NCBI GenBank assembly: GCA_029931975.1
Contig: JAOZQY010000018.1
Span: 1-58,743 of the forward strand
Origin: Bacteroidales bacterium
Lineage (GTDB): Bacteria > Bacteroidota > Bacteroidia > Bacteroidales > GCA-2748055
Direction: 5' to 3'
DNA: 58,743 bases
Part shown: one piece after another, positions 44,285-54,007 of the stretch
Layout: each line of letters opens with the position of its first letter
Numbering within the stretch: position 1 is the stretch's first letter
The notes under the pieces: model-generated
What the model was told of the DNA's origin: nothing
Database searches by the model: none
What the model saw: only the letters and a program-made list of their open reading frames with translations
Program-made: the position numbers and the translations under genes

Positions 44285-45277
44285 GTGGAAAATAGTTTCC
44301 TCCAGAAATGGCCCAGGGTACCGGAAGGACAAAAACTTCAATTCAGGAGAAAGCTCCTGTTGTTTTCTGTTTTTCTACTGATCTCTGCGTCTATCTGGTT
44401 GCTCAATGCATTGAGCAAGAATTATTCCACCGTAATTGAGTATCCCCTGGTGTATACGGATTTTCCGGAGGACAAGGTTTTTGTGGGTGAAATGCCCGGA
44501 AATCTTAATCTTCAGATTAATTCACATGGCTATGCTCTTTTACGGTATAAACTATTCAGGAAACCGGTGCCCATCAGCTTTAAGATTTCAGCCTTCAACC
44601 TGAGCAGGGGCCAGGACAGCTCCAGTGCCTATATATTGACCCGCTATCTTAAGGACCAGATTGCAACACAGTTACCTGCTGAACTGCAGTTACTGGAGAT
44701 CAAACCGGATACACTTCATTTTCAGTTCGCTGACCTGGTAACCAGGATGGTGAAGATCAAGCCAGATTTTGTCTTCACCATCGATAAGCAGTTTACCATT
44801 AAGGATAAGATTGAGCTTATTCCCGATTCAGTGGAGGTAAGTGGTCCGGATCTGATTCTCGATACTTTGGAATATGTCTATACAGAACGGTACGATCTGG
44901 GGGAACTTACACGGGACTATAGCGATAAGGCTCGGCTGAATAAACAGCCTGACCTGAACTATGGTCTCTCTAGAGTGAACTGTTCCATAGAACTGGAGCG
45001 CTTTACTGTCCTGCAGGTTACAGTGCCTATCGATGTGCTGAACCTGCCTGACAGTATTCTCCTTCAAACCTTTCCCCCGAGTATAAAACTTAACTGCAAG
45101 GTTGGACTGAGTAAATATGAGAGTATTGAAGGCTATCCTTTCAGAGCACAGGTTGATTATCAAGAGATTGAGGATGGGGTGACAGCCCTGAATGTAAGTA
45201 TTCAGAATATGCCTCTTTACCTGCTTGGGTTTGAGTATTATCCGAAGAATGTAGAATTCCTGAAGTCCAGAAGGTAA
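44285..45277 (+). CDS. YbbR/CdaR-like membrane-anchored protein
   Basis: The 330-residue protein has one N-terminal membrane helix (LLLFSVFLLISASIWLLNALS, about 24-44) and an extracytoplasmic part with YbbR-like repeats (IELIPDSVEVSGPDLILDTLEYVYTE, about 175-200, is typical). In Firmicutes CdaR (YbbR) controls the c-di-AMP cyclase CdaA; here no cyclase gene is adjacent, so the role is open. The start is GTG: no in-frame ATG exists before the membrane helix. The stop overlaps the coaE ATG by one base. Confidence 0.8.
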   Translation: MENSFLQKWPRVPEGQKLQFRRKLLLFSVFLLISASIWLLNALSKNYSTVIEYPLVYTDFPEDKVFVGEMPGNLNLQINSHGYALLRYKLFRKPVPISFKISAFNLSRGQDSSSAYILTRYLKDQIATQLPAELQLLEIKPDTLHFQFADLVTRMVKIKPDFVFTIDKQFTIKDKIELIPDSVEVSGPDLILDTLEYVYTERYDLGELTRDYSDKARLNKQPDLNYGLSRVNCSIELERFTVLQVTVPIDVLNLPDSILLQTFPPSIKLNCKVGLSKYESIEGYPFRAQVDYQEIEDGVTALNVSIQNMPLYLLGFEYYPKNVEFLKSRR

Positions 45278-45864
45278 TGTTTAAGCTTGGTTTAACCGGT
45301 GGTATAGGGAGCGGAAAAACCCTTGTTTGTAGTGTTCTTGAAAAATTGGGTGTTCCGGTTTATTATGCTGACATCAAGGCACGGAACCTGATGAACAGCG
45401 ATACGGATCTACAAGCCGGTATTGTAAATATGTTCGGAGAAAGGGCCTATACTAAGGAAGGCCTGAACAGGGCCTTCCTGGCAGAGTCGGTTTTTGGGGA
45501 TCAGGAGAGGTTGTCCAGGCTCAACAAGCTGGTTCATCCTGTTGTAAGAGCGGATTTTATCAGCTGGGTTGCAAGGCAGGGCAGAACAGCCTATGTGGTG
45601 GAAGAGGCGGCCATTTTGTTTGAAAGTGGTGCCAGCCTGGAGATGGATCTGTCGGTTCTTGTATATGCACCACAGGAAATCCGGATTCGCAGGGTGATGG
45701 AACGGGATCATTTGGAACGGGATGCTGTGCTTAAACGCATGGAACACCAGATCAGTGAAGAAGAGAAGAAGAAGTTGGCCGATCATGTCATAAATAATGA
45801 CGGAACAGCGATGCTTCTGCCCCAGGTGATCGAGTTGCATAAGAGAATATTAAACAGTAGATAA
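45277..45864 (+). CDS. coaE: Dephospho-CoA kinase
   Basis: CoaE phosphorylates dephospho-CoA in the last step of coenzyme A synthesis. The 195-residue protein has the P-loop GGIGSGKT (8-15), then the conserved PVYYADIKAR and HPVVRADFISWV. The ATG shares a base with the ybbR stop, indicating coupling. coaBC in the same window supplies an earlier step of the pathway. Confidence 0.93.
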   Translation: MFKLGLTGGIGSGKTLVCSVLEKLGVPVYYADIKARNLMNSDTDLQAGIVNMFGERAYTKEGLNRAFLAESVFGDQERLSRLNKLVHPVVRADFISWVARQGRTAYVVEEAAILFESGASLEMDLSVLVYAPQEIRIRRVMERDHLERDAVLKRMEHQISEEEKKKLADHVINNDGTAMLLPQVIELHKRILNSR

Positions 45865-45870
45865 ACAGAT

Positions 45871-46611
45871 ATGGCTAAATTTGGAAAATGGGTTGGACTT
45901 GGATTGGGATGGGCCCTGGGTGGTCCCATTGGCGGGATCCTCGGGCTTGCAGTGGGCTCAATATTTGATTCTGGAAGCAATGCTGCATCAGGACAACCCG
46001 GACAGGTAAGAAGTTCGCGAACCCAGACACTTCGTGGCGATTATGCTGCTTCCTTACTGGTTCTTTGTGCCGCGGTGATGAAAGCCGATGGCAGGGTAAT
46101 GAAAAGCGAGCTGGATTACGTAAAGCGCTATTTCGTGACCCGCTTCGGTAATGATACCGCTTCGGAAGCTGTGGTGATGTTGCGCGATATTCTGAAGCAG
46201 GATATTCCGCTTAGGGATGTAACCAACCAGCTATCACAGCGGCTCGATTATTCTTACAGGCTGGAGATGCTCCATTTTCTCTTTGGGATCGCCTCTGCAG
46301 ATGGTACGGTCAGTGACCAGGAAAACGACGTGATTCAGAAAATCGCCGGTTATATGAGTATCACTAACTCCGATTTCCAGAGCATCAGGGCCATGTTTGT
46401 GAGCCAGACCGATGCCTCTTATAAGATCCTGGAGATTGAACCTACCTGTACCGATGAGGAAGCAAAAAAAGCATATCGCAGAATGGCCATGAAGTATCAT
46501 CCTGATAAAGTGAGTCATCTGGGTGAGGATTTTAAAAAGGTGGCCCATGAAAAGTTCAGGAAGGTGCAGGCAGCTTATGAGCAGATTAAGAAAGAGCGTG
46601 GATTGAATTAG
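45871..46611 (+). CDS. TerB/DjlA-like co-chaperone with C-terminal J domain
   Basis: The 246-residue protein begins with a Gly-rich hydrophobic segment (LGLGWALGGPIGGILGLAVGSIF, about 8-30), followed by a TerB-like helical domain (about 55-165, with CAAVMKADGRVMKSELDYVKRYF and IASADGTVSDQEND) and a J domain (about 185-245) whose HPD motif sits in KYHPDKV. This is the DjlA layout: a membrane-associated DnaK partner. It follows coaE by 6 bases. Confidence 0.87.
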   Translation: MAKFGKWVGLGLGWALGGPIGGILGLAVGSIFDSGSNAASGQPGQVRSSRTQTLRGDYAASLLVLCAAVMKADGRVMKSELDYVKRYFVTRFGNDTASEAVVMLRDILKQDIPLRDVTNQLSQRLDYSYRLEMLHFLFGIASADGTVSDQENDVIQKIAGYMSITNSDFQSIRAMFVSQTDASYKILEIEPTCTDEEAKKAYRRMAMKYHPDKVSHLGEDFKKVAHEKFRKVQAAYEQIKKERGLN

Positions 46612-46644
46612 AAGTACTATATTTGCAAGACCTTATTTAGAAGT

Positions 46645-47115
46645 ATGAAGACGATTCAGTTAAAAGACATTCTGGCCATATCGGGCAAAGGCGGCTTATT
46701 TAAGTTTATTGCACAGGCGCGCAATGGTATTGTTGTAGAATCCCTGGAGGATAATAAAAGGCATGTGGCACCAGCTACAGCCCGGGTTAGTTCACTGGTG
46801 GATATTGCCATTTTCACCATCGATGAGGAGGTTCCGCTGGCAGATATATTCTTTATGATTTATGAGAAGGCTGAGGGAAAGGACACCCTGTCCCATAAAG
46901 CGCCTGTTGAAGAGTTGAAAAACTACTTTAAGGAGCTGGTTCCGGAATACGACGAAGATCGTGTCTATGTTTCTGATATCAAGAAGGTATTCCAATGGTA
47001 TAATCAGCTAAAGCAGCACGAACTGCTTGAAGTGATTGAAAAGGAAGAAAAGGAAGAAGATTCAAAAGAAGAAGCTTCCGAAAAACCTGAGAAAGATAAG
47101 GTCGGAGCTAAATAG
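46645..47115 (+). CDS. DUF5606 protein
   Basis: The 156-residue protein matches the Bacteroidota family DUF5606: TIQLKDILAISGKGGLFKFIAQARNGIVVESLEDNKR at the start and VSSLVDIAIFTIDEEVPLADIF after it, then an acidic Glu/Lys-rich tail. The N-terminal half looks like a small beta-barrel; function is unknown. Its end overlaps the convergent mazG by 8 bases. Confidence 0.8.
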   Translation: MKTIQLKDILAISGKGGLFKFIAQARNGIVVESLEDNKRHVAPATARVSSLVDIAIFTIDEEVPLADIFFMIYEKAEGKDTLSHKAPVEELKNYFKELVPEYDEDRVYVSDIKKVFQWYNQLKQHELLEVIEKEEKEEDSKEEASEKPEKDKVGAK

Positions 47116-47905
47116 ATTTGGCCTCCTGCCAGATTGCCTCCATTTCATCAAGGCTCATTTCTCTCAATGAGTGCCCCCGCTCACCTGCCACCTTTTCCAG
47201 ATATTTGAATCTGGAAATAAATTTCCTATTGGTCCTTTCCAGGGCTGTTTCGGGTTCAATGTCATAGAGACGTGCTGCATTCACCACGGAGAACAGCAGG
47301 TCACCGATTTCATCTTCCATGCGTTCCTTTTTCTGACCATGGATGAGTTCATGTTTCACCTCGTTGATCTCTTCGTAAACTTTATCCCAAACCTGTTCCC
47401 TGTTATCCCAGTCAAAGCCTACAGCCCGAACCTTATCCTGGATCCGGTGCGATTTGATCAATGCAGGTAATGAGATGGGAACACCGGCCAGAACACTACG
47501 GTTTCCTTCTTTAAGCTTCAGATCTTCCCAGTTCTCAAGTACCTCCGTCGAATCTTTTACCTTCTGTTCACCAAATACATGGGGGTGCCTAAATACCAGT
47601 TTATCACAGACGCCATTGAGCACATCGGCAATGTCAAAAGCACGTTTTTCAGATCCGATCTTCGAATAGAAAACAATATGAAGCATCAGGTCGCCCAGCT
47701 CTTTCCGGATTTCTTCCAGATCATTATCCATAATGGCATCTGCCAGTTCATAAGTTTCCTCGATAGTCAGGTTCCGCAGGCTCTCCAGGGTCTGTTCCCT
47801 GTCCCACGGACACTTCTCTCTCAACTCATCCATCACTTCTAACAGGCGTTCAAAGGCCTTCAGCTTCTCTTCCGTACTATGCATATTATCATTCTTTGAA
47901 TTCAA
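47108..47905 (-). CDS. mazG: Nucleoside triphosphate pyrophosphohydrolase
   Basis: MazG hydrolyses canonical and non-canonical NTPs to NMP and pyrophosphate. The 265-residue protein carries two MazG domains, the first with CPWDREQTLESLRNLTIEETYELADAI and EIRKELGDLMLHIVFYSKI, whose ExxE and ExxD metal ligands are visible; the second has DEIGDLLFSVVNAARL. The length is standard. It overlaps the end of the upstream DUF62 gene on the same strand by 17 bases. Confidence 0.93.
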   Translation of the reverse strand: MNSKNDNMHSTEEKLKAFERLLEVMDELREKCPWDREQTLESLRNLTIEETYELADAIMDNDLEEIRKELGDLMLHIVFYSKIGSEKRAFDIADVLNGVCDKLVFRHPHVFGEQKVKDSTEVLENWEDLKLKEGNRSVLAGVPISLPALIKSHRIQDKVRAVGFDWDNREQVWDKVYEEINEVKHELIHGQKKERMEDEIGDLLFSVVNAARLYDIEPETALERTNRKFISRFKYLEKVAGERGHSLREMSLDEMEAIWQEAKSI

Positions 47906-48671
47906 CTCTGATGGTTGAGTTAGTTGTTAATCTGATTAAACCTGCCGCATTTCCTTCTCTCATGGCTATTTCCAGCATTCCGGAGGAGTTGAATATGGCC
48001 AGCAGGTCGCCCGGATCCGACTCATTATAACGTTGATTGATCCTGTTTATCGTATAGTGTTTGCTCTGTACATAGATTACAAAGGGCCGGTCGTTTCCAA
48101 CCCGCCTGAATAGCTCCTCTGAGATATTTGTAATGGCATTCTGGTAGGAGTCAATATGAATCACACTTCCTATAATGGTAGTATCCTCAATGGTGGCCCG
48201 CAAGGGGGTTTGTCTGTTATAGTCCTTTGCAGGTGAACCCAGTTTGCTGAGTGGGGTCCCGGCCGACAGGGAACAGGCAGCACTGGCAAAGACCGACAGG
48301 GCCAGAAATGTATCCGGATTCTCCTGGTAATTTCCTGTAAGACGGACCACTTCTTCCGGCTTGCTTCCTTCAAGCAGACCCAGAATACCATTGTCAGCAC
48401 AGAGAAAGAATTGCTTGTCTAAGCGTGCCCCGAGAAGCTGTCTTCCTTCCTCAGGTTCAGTGTTCACAGCGATGATGTGTATGGTGTTTTCAGGAAAGTG
48501 GGGGTAAGAGTTCCTGACCACAAAAGCAGCCTGGGAACTATTGAATGTTTTAATACTATGGTTAATGTCAATAATTTGTGCTTCAGGACAGGCAGATAGG
48601 AGTTTCCCCTTTAATGATGCAACATAGTAATCATTTTCGTTCCAATCGGACGTCAGGGTAATAATGTGCAT
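47889..48671 (-). CDS. SAM hydrolase (hydroxide adenosyltransferase), DUF62 / chlorinase-fold family
   Basis: The 260-residue protein has the fold shared by fluorinase, chlorinase and SAM hydroxide adenosyltransferases: an N-terminal domain with TLTSDWNENDYYVASLKGKLL and IIDINHSIKTFNSSQAAFVV, and a C-terminal beta domain after about 165. The usual motif TTDFG reads TSDWN here. Ordinary bacterial members cleave S-adenosylmethionine to adenosine and methionine. Nothing suggests a halogenase. A -7-like TATTTTTG lies at 48739-48732. Confidence 0.85.
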   Translation of the reverse strand: MHIITLTSDWNENDYYVASLKGKLLSACPEAQIIDINHSIKTFNSSQAAFVVRNSYPHFPENTIHIIAVNTEPEEGRQLLGARLDKQFFLCADNGILGLLEGSKPEEVVRLTGNYQENPDTFLALSVFASAACSLSAGTPLSKLGSPAKDYNRQTPLRATIEDTTIIGSVIHIDSYQNAITNISEELFRRVGNDRPFVIYVQSKHYTINRINQRYNESDPGDLLAIFNSSGMLEIAMREGNAAGLIRLTTNSTIRVEFKE

Positions 48672-48731
48672 GGGTGTATGACAGGGATTTTCTTATTGGA
48701 ATGTTGGAAAAAACAACTTAATTTGCACATC

Positions 48732-48739
48732 CAAAAATA
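48732..48739 (-). promoter_or_regulatory. -7 box upstream of the DUF62-mazG pair
   Basis: TATTTTTG on the minus strand matches TAnnTTTG, about 60 bases before the DUF62 start. No -33 box is visible, and the region is shared with the divergent phoH gene. Confidence 0.35.
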
Positions 48740-48757
48740 GTGATTATAATTTAATTT

Positions 48758-49711
48758 ATGGCGGAAAAACTGATCTATTTGGAAGGGGTCGATCCCGTTG
48801 ATTTCTACGGTGTAAACAATGTTCGCTTCAATAAATTCATCGAGTTATTTCCAGATTTAAAAGTTGTTTCCAGGGGAAATGAGATCCGTATTCAGGGGAA
48901 GAAAGAGCGTCTGGTGGATTTTGAGGAGAAGGTGGATCTGTTTTTGCGTTATCTGAGAAAATTTCAATCGGTAACCTTGCCTGATCTGGACGATCTTTTA
49001 AAAGGTACCGTTGATCATAAGAATGAGGTAGGGGGACCGGATGGGGAAGTATTGCTTTACGGGGAGAGCGGAAAAAGGATCAGGGCGGTAACTATTAATC
49101 AGAAGCGGCTGGTTGACGAAGGCATGCTCAATGACCTGCTCATTGCCGTAGGACCTGCTGGAACAGGAAAAACCTATACGGCTATTGCCATGGCTGTGAA
49201 GGCATTGAAAGAACGTGAGGTAAAGAAGATTATCCTGACCCGGCCCGCAGTGGAAGCAGGTGAGAAACTGGGTTTTTTGCCTGGTGATTTTAAGGAAAAA
49301 CTGGATCCTTATCTGCAGCCTCTTTATGATGCCCTGAGAGATATGATTCAGGCCCGTAAGCTGATTCAGTTCATGGAGGATGGCACGATTCAAATTGCTC
49401 CTCTTGCTTACATGAGGGGGCGCACCCTTGACGATGCCTTTGTGATCCTGGACGAGGGGCAAAATGCCACATCCAGCCAGTTTAAGATGTTCCTGACCAG
49501 GATGGGACCCAATGCACGATTTATTGTTACCGGCGACGATTCACAGGTAGATCTTCCAAGGCGTGAAGATTCTGGACTGGTACAGGCCATAAAGATTCTA
49601 GACGGAATCAAGGGGATTTCCATTATCCGTTTCGACGATCGGGATATCATCAGGCACAGGCTTGTGAAGTCAATTGTCAAAGCCTATGATAGTGCCAGAC
49701 CCAGTAAATAG
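48758..49711 (+). CDS. phoH: PhoH family ATPase
   Basis: The 317-residue protein has a small N-terminal KH-like part (about 1-75) and a RecA-like PhoH ATPase domain with Walker A GPAGTGKT (132-139), [16 protein letters not shown], and Walker [11 protein letters not shown]. PhoL/YbeZ members work with the YbeY RNase in ribosome maturation. That is the likely role, though ybeY is not adjacent. purC begins 37 bases downstream. Confidence 0.9.
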   Translation: MAEKLIYLEGVDPVDFYGVNNVRFNKFIELFPDLKVVSRGNEIRIQGKKERLVDFEEKVDLFLRYLRKFQSVTLPDLDDLLKGTVDHKNEVGGPDGEVLLYGESGKRIRAVTINQKRLVDEGMLNDLLIAVGPAGTGKTYTAIAMAVKALKEREVKKIILTRPAVEAGEKLGFLPGDFKEKLDPYLQPLYDALRDMIQARKLIQFMEDGTIQIAPLAYMRGRTLDDAFVILDEGQNATSSQFKMFLTRMGPNARFIVTGDDSQVDLPRREDSGLVQAIKILDGIKGISIIRFDDRDIIRHRLVKSIVKAYDSARPSK

Positions 49712-49748
49712 GAGAAAAAATATAACTTTAGCAAAAATAGAATCAGTT

Positions 49749-50693
49749 ATGGCAAATGCATTAAAAGGTACAGCATTTAAACTGGCAGGACAGAAGAGTC
49801 TGTATACAGGAAAGGTTCGTGATGTGTACAATATCAACGATGACTACCTGGTGATGGTGGTTTCCGACAGGATTTCAGCATTTGATGTGGTTCTGCCACG
49901 AGGCATCCCATACAAAGGTCAGGTACTTAACCAGATCGCGTCCAAGTTCCTGGATGCTACTGCAGATATCGTTCCTAACTGGAAGATTGATTCGCCAGAT
50001 CCCAATGTTACAGTGGGCCTTATGGCTGATCCTTTTAAGGTGGAAATGGTGATCCGGGGGTATGTAACGGGTCATGCCTGGAGAGAATACAGAGAGGGAA
50101 AAAGGACCATATGTGGAGTAGCCATGGCTGAAGGCTTGAAGGAACATGACCGTTTTCCGGAACCGATCATTACACCGACCACCAAGGCAGACGAGGGGCA
50201 TGATGAGGATATTTCCAGGGAGGAAATTCTGTCCAGCGGCCTGGTCTCAGAAGAGGATTATGTAATGCTTGAGGGGTATACCCGCGCACTATTCCAACGT
50301 GGAACTGAAATGGCTGCTGAAATGGGACTGATTCTTGTTGATACCAAGTATGAGTTTGGTAAAAAGGATGGAAAGATTGTTCTGATCGATGAGATACACA
50401 CCCCCGACTCGTCCAGGTATTTCTATGCTGATGGGTACGAGGAGCGTCAGGCCAGTGGTGAGAAACAGAAGCAACTATCCAAGGAGTTTGTAAGGCAGTG
50501 GCTTATAGCCAACGGTTTCCAGGGAAAAGAGGGACAGGAAGTTCCTTTTATGCCCGATGCATTTGTTGAGGAGGTATCTGAAAGGTATATCGAGCTCTAT
50601 GAAAGCATTACCGGGGAGAAGTTTGAGAAAGCAGACACGAATAGTATCGAGGACCGTATTCTAAAGAATATCAATGATTTTATATCAAAATAG
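49749..50693 (+). CDS. purC: Phosphoribosylaminoimidazole-succinocarboxamide synthase
   Basis: PurC (SAICAR synthase) joins aspartate to CAIR in purine synthesis. The open frame extends into phoH at 49674, but the family N-terminus, [14 protein letters not shown] then YTGKVRDVY, starts at 49749 after the phoH stop, giving 314 residues. Other motifs are [26 protein letters not shown] and [15 protein letters not shown]. The Met at 49749 also has a promoter-like TAACTTTA about 20 bases upstream. The 3' end overlaps the LysM gene by 20 bases. Confidence 0.93.
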   Translation: MANALKGTAFKLAGQKSLYTGKVRDVYNINDDYLVMVVSDRISAFDVVLPRGIPYKGQVLNQIASKFLDATADIVPNWKIDSPDPNVTVGLMADPFKVEMVIRGYVTGHAWREYREGKRTICGVAMAEGLKEHDRFPEPIITPTTKADEGHDEDISREEILSSGLVSEEDYVMLEGYTRALFQRGTEMAAEMGLILVDTKYEFGKKDGKIVLIDEIHTPDSSRYFYADGYEERQASGEKQKQLSKEFVRQWLIANGFQGKEGQEVPFMPDAFVEEVSERYIELYESITGEKFEKADTNSIEDRILKNINDFISK

Positions 50694-52686
50694 CAAGCTT
50701 CTTTTTCTTTTCTTGGCAGCCTTCTTACTGCAGGTCCCCCTGGAGGCACAGGAAACCGTTTCGGTTGAGAGAACCAACAATAAGGTGATACTGGAAGGAA
50801 CTGTATACTACATTCATGTGGTGAAACCAGGAGAGACCCTCTACGCAATTTCAAAAGCCTATAATGTGTCGCAGAAGGAAATTGCCGTTGAGAATCCGGG
50901 AGTAATATCAGGTTTGCAGATTGGTCAGGCACTGAAGATTCCCGTTGATCCAAAAATCCAGAATGAGCTTGATACTTCAGATATGCCTGAACCTGGCGAG
51001 ACAGGGAAATACCATACCATATTGCCTGGAGAAACCCTATATGGAATTGCCAGGATATATGATCTGAAAGAGGAGGATATTGAGGAGGCAAACAGGGGAC
51101 TTAGCCCGGAAAATCTCAAACCGGGTAAGCGTTTAAGAATCCCGGAGCCTGAAACAGGGGAAGAGGAGCATTCCTATAATGAAGAGGGCTTTGTTTATCA
51201 TAAGGTTAAAAGAAAAGAGACACTCTACTCCATTGCAGGATATTTCAAAGTATCCATTGAAGAGATTCGGGCTGTTAATCCGGAATTGGGGTGGGGTGGA
51301 CCCAAAACAGGACAGATAATCAGGATTCCTGCACCGCAGCTTAGAGACAATGGATCAACTTATCTTGCTGATGAAAGTGAGATGGATGCTTACGATTATC
51401 AGGAGTTGGACGACAGGCATGCCAATATAAATCGTAGCTACCGGGTAGCCTTTTTTATTCCCTTTGATTTCAGAGAGATGGAGCCATTGGATTCTCTAAT
51501 TAAGGATGTAAAGTCAGCAAGCCGGAAAAACAGAATTGTCGAACGCTACAGGAGGGAACAGAATATCCCGCAATCGGTTCATTTCCTGGAATTTTTCCAG
51601 GGCACCCTGTTGGCTATTGATTCTATGAGACAAATCGGGATGAAGCTGGATGTTCGCTATTTTGATACTCGCAAAAGTTTGGACCGGACCCGTACTATTT
51701 TGAGTGATGATGAACTGGAAGATTTTGATCTTTTTTTCGGGCCTTTCTATGACTACAACCTGGAGCTGGTTTCGGAATTTGCCCGTCAGCACAGGATTCC
51801 CCTAGTCACACCTTTTCATAATGACCTTGCTTTGTTGCAGACCAATCCCTACCTGTTTCAATTAAGTCCCTCCATGGAGAAGGGATATAAGGAGACTGCC
51901 AAACTTGTGGCCAGCAAGCACATGTACAATATTGTCTATGTCAGGCAGAACGATTCAGTGGATGCTGCGAAGCATGAGTATTTCAAACAACTGATTTTTG
52001 ATGGGCTTGATGATTATCATCCTAGCGATCCTGTGCGTTTCAAGGAGGTGATTCTTGAACTTAAACATACAGACAAGATTATCCATTCATTGTCGCCCGA
52101 TAAGCCTAACCTTGTAGTGGTCCCCACCGCGGATGAGGCGCTGGCCAGCTCTGTGGTTCAATCGCTTTTCTATCAGTTGAAAAATTATGATATTGAGGTG
52201 ATCGGAGGTCCCCATTGGACAGAATTTTCAACCATTAAATTCAAGTATTTTCACGAGCTCAATCTTATATTCTATAGCTCCTTCTGGGTAGATTATCATG
52301 CTCCGGGAGTGGAGGATTATATGACAAAATACCGCAGTCATTTTTATAACGAACCTGGTATTATCTCCACAAAGGGCGTCAACTATGGCATCCTGGGTTA
52401 CGATATGAGCTTCTATTTTTTGAATGCACTGAGAAAATATGGATCTCGGTTTATTTTGTCTCTTGATGAATATCAGCCCGGCCTGGTCCAGGGTCCCTTC
52501 CAGTTTGAACGTCTTTCAGGAAACGGTGGATATGAAAATGTACATATCCCTTTTTATCAGTTTTTTCCTGACATGAGTATCAGACAGATTGAAGTTCCCG
52601 ATCTGCCCTTAAGGCACTATTTTTTCAATCCTATGGATAATTATAAGAAGAGAAAGTATCTCAATAATGAGCGAAAGCGTAATTAA
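50674..52686 (+). CDS. Exported protein with three LysM domains and a PBP1-like domain
   Basis: The 670-residue protein has a signal peptide ([18 protein letters not shown]). Three LysM peptidoglycan-binding repeats follow at about 45-90 ([14 protein letters not shown]), 111-158 ([13 protein letters not shown]) and 170-220 ([14 protein letters not shown]). A type I periplasmic-binding-protein-like domain follows from about 255 to 655 ([42 protein letters not shown]). This combination is widespread in Bacteroidota, and its ligand is unknown. It probably sits on peptidoglycan. The start overlaps purC by 20 bases; no later ATG precedes the signal peptide. Confidence 0.85.
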   Translation: MILYQNSKLLFLFLAAFLLQVPLEAQETVSVERTNNKVILEGTVYYIHVVKPGETLYAISKAYNVSQKEIAVENPGVISGLQIGQALKIPVDPKIQNELDTSDMPEPGETGKYHTILPGETLYGIARIYDLKEEDIEEANRGLSPENLKPGKRLRIPEPETGEEEHSYNEEGFVYHKVKRKETLYSIAGYFKVSIEEIRAVNPELGWGGPKTGQIIRIPAPQLRDNGSTYLADESEMDAYDYQELDDRHANINRSYRVAFFIPFDFREMEPLDSLIKDVKSASRKNRIVERYRREQNIPQSVHFLEFFQGTLLAIDSMRQIGMKLDVRYFDTRKSLDRTRTILSDDELEDFDLFFGPFYDYNLELVSEFARQHRIPLVTPFHNDLALLQTNPYLFQLSPSMEKGYKETAKLVASKHMYNIVYVRQNDSVDAAKHEYFKQLIFDGLDDYHPSDPVRFKEVILELKHTDKIIHSLSPDKPNLVVVPTADEALASSVVQSLFYQLKNYDIEVIGGPHWTEFSTIKFKYFHELNLIFYSSFWVDYHAPGVEDYMTKYRSHFYNEPGIISTKGVNYGILGYDMSFYFLNALRKYGSRFILSLDEYQPGLVQGPFQFERLSGNGGYENVHIPFYQFFPDMSIRQIEVPDLPLRHYFFNPMDNYKKRKYLNNERKRN

Positions 52687-52705
52687 TTGCAGGAGGAGGA
52701 TTGAT

Positions 52706-53935
52706 ATGAGAATTCCATGGGCTGTGATTAGCCTGCTATTTTTTGTTAGCGCATGTTCAGGTAAGAAGAATGAGCTGAAGGAGACAGGAACACTTGATTC
52801 CTATGTGCTGGTGGTCTCTTTTGATGGATTCAGATGGGATTATTCAGACCTTTACGAAACGCCAAACTTTGATGATATGGCGCTGCATGGAGTGAAAGCT
52901 GCACACCTGATCCCTTCTTTTCCGACCAAGACATTCCCCAACCACTATACCCTTGCAACGGGACTCTATCCCGATCACCATGGTATTATAAACAATAGTT
53001 TTTATGTGCCTGAGCTTGGAAAGATCTACCGGATAGGAGATCGTTCCATGGTCACCAATCCGGATGCCTATTTTGGAGAGCCCATCTGGGTGACGGCCGA
53101 AAAGCAGGGAGTGAAATCGGCCTCTTATTTCTGGGTTGGAAGCGAAACTGCTATCATGGGAGTCTCTCCCTCATATTGGTATACCTATAATGGTGATGTT
53201 CCTTATCAGGACAGGGTGAACGAGGCCATTGAATGGTTAACCATGCCTCTGGATAAGCGACCCGGACTGGTTTTCCTGTATTTTGATGAACCCGATGGAA
53301 TAGGACATTATGCCGGTCCCGAGCATGAAGAGACTGCCAGGGTAATCGAGTCGCTGGATTCACTGCTTGGATACCTTCGGAGTGAAATATCCAAACTTGA
53401 ATATGCTGACCGTGTGAATTTGATTGTTCTCTCCGATCATGGTATGGGGTCCATTTCAAGCGATAAATATGTGAATCTGTCAACCTATGTGAAGGAAAAC
53501 TGGGCCGTCAGCGTAATTGGAGGAAACCCCGTTTACCTCATTGAACCGGAAGAGGGCTGCGCCGATTCCATCACCTTTGCACTTAATAATGCTGAGGGTG
53601 TCACTGCCTGGCAGAAGGAGGATATCCCGGTGCGACTTCACTATGGGAGCAGCCCGCGTTTTCCTGGAATTGTGGTGGTGGCCGACAGCCTGTGGAGCAT
53701 TGGAACCAAAGCGGATCCTTCAGGCTATTCAGGAGGCGCACATGGCTACGACAATGCCTTTAGCGATATGAATACCATCTTTTATGCCGAGGGGCCAGCC
53801 TTCAGGTCGAATTATTCATCACCCTCCTTCTCCAATGTGGAGGTCTATGGCATTATTGCACATATTCTGGGGCTCGATCCTGCCGCAACAGATGGCAACA
53901 TTGAGAATATTTCCCATATTTTCAAGGCCGAATAG
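52706..53935 (+). CDS. NPP-type nucleotide pyrophosphatase/phosphodiesterase lipoprotein
   Basis: The 409-residue lipoprotein (lipobox LFFVSAC, Cys17) belongs to the alkaline-phosphatase superfamily. Metal and catalytic residues seen are Asp40 in SFDGFR, the nucleophile Thr76 in PTKTFPNHYTLATGLYP, DEPDGIGH, LSDHGMG and GAHGYDN. These match nucleotide pyrophosphatase/phosphodiesterases that cleave nucleotides or phosphodiesters outside the cytoplasm. The start at 52706 is chosen over 52667 because it gives a proper signal peptide and follows AGGAGGAGGA, an unusually strong Shine-Dalgarno for this phylum. A terminator follows. Confidence 0.88.
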   Translation: MRIPWAVISLLFFVSACSGKKNELKETGTLDSYVLVVSFDGFRWDYSDLYETPNFDDMALHGVKAAHLIPSFPTKTFPNHYTLATGLYPDHHGIINNSFYVPELGKIYRIGDRSMVTNPDAYFGEPIWVTAEKQGVKSASYFWVGSETAIMGVSPSYWYTYNGDVPYQDRVNEAIEWLTMPLDKRPGLVFLYFDEPDGIGHYAGPEHEETARVIESLDSLLGYLRSEISKLEYADRVNLIVLSDHGMGSISSDKYVNLSTYVKENWAVSVIGGNPVYLIEPEEGCADSITFALNNAEGVTAWQKEDIPVRLHYGSSPRFPGIVVVADSLWSIGTKADPSGYSGGAHGYDNAFSDMNTIFYAEGPAFRSNYSSPSFSNVEVYGIIAHILGLDPAATDGNIENISHIFKAE

Positions 53936-53952
53936 GCAAGGATTGTTCTATC

Positions 53953-53987
53953 AAAAAAGCCGCCCTTTAATTGGAGCGGCTTTTTTT
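53953..53987. terminator. Bidirectional terminator between NPP gene and POT transporter
   Basis: AAAAAAGCCGC pairs with GCGGCTTTTTT around a 12-base loop. With A and T tracts on both sides it can end transcription from both convergent genes. Confidence 0.88.
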
Positions 53988-54007
53988 GTGTCCTTATTGT
54001 ATGCTTG

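Noticed and set aside
47889-48671. Possible halogenase (fluorinase/chlorinase fold)
   Set aside because: The common members of this family are SAM hydrolases, and no halogenase-specific loop or biosynthetic neighbours are visible.
49674-49748. Upstream extension of purC into phoH
   Set aside because: The conserved SAICAR synthase N-terminus starts at 49749, after the phoH stop.
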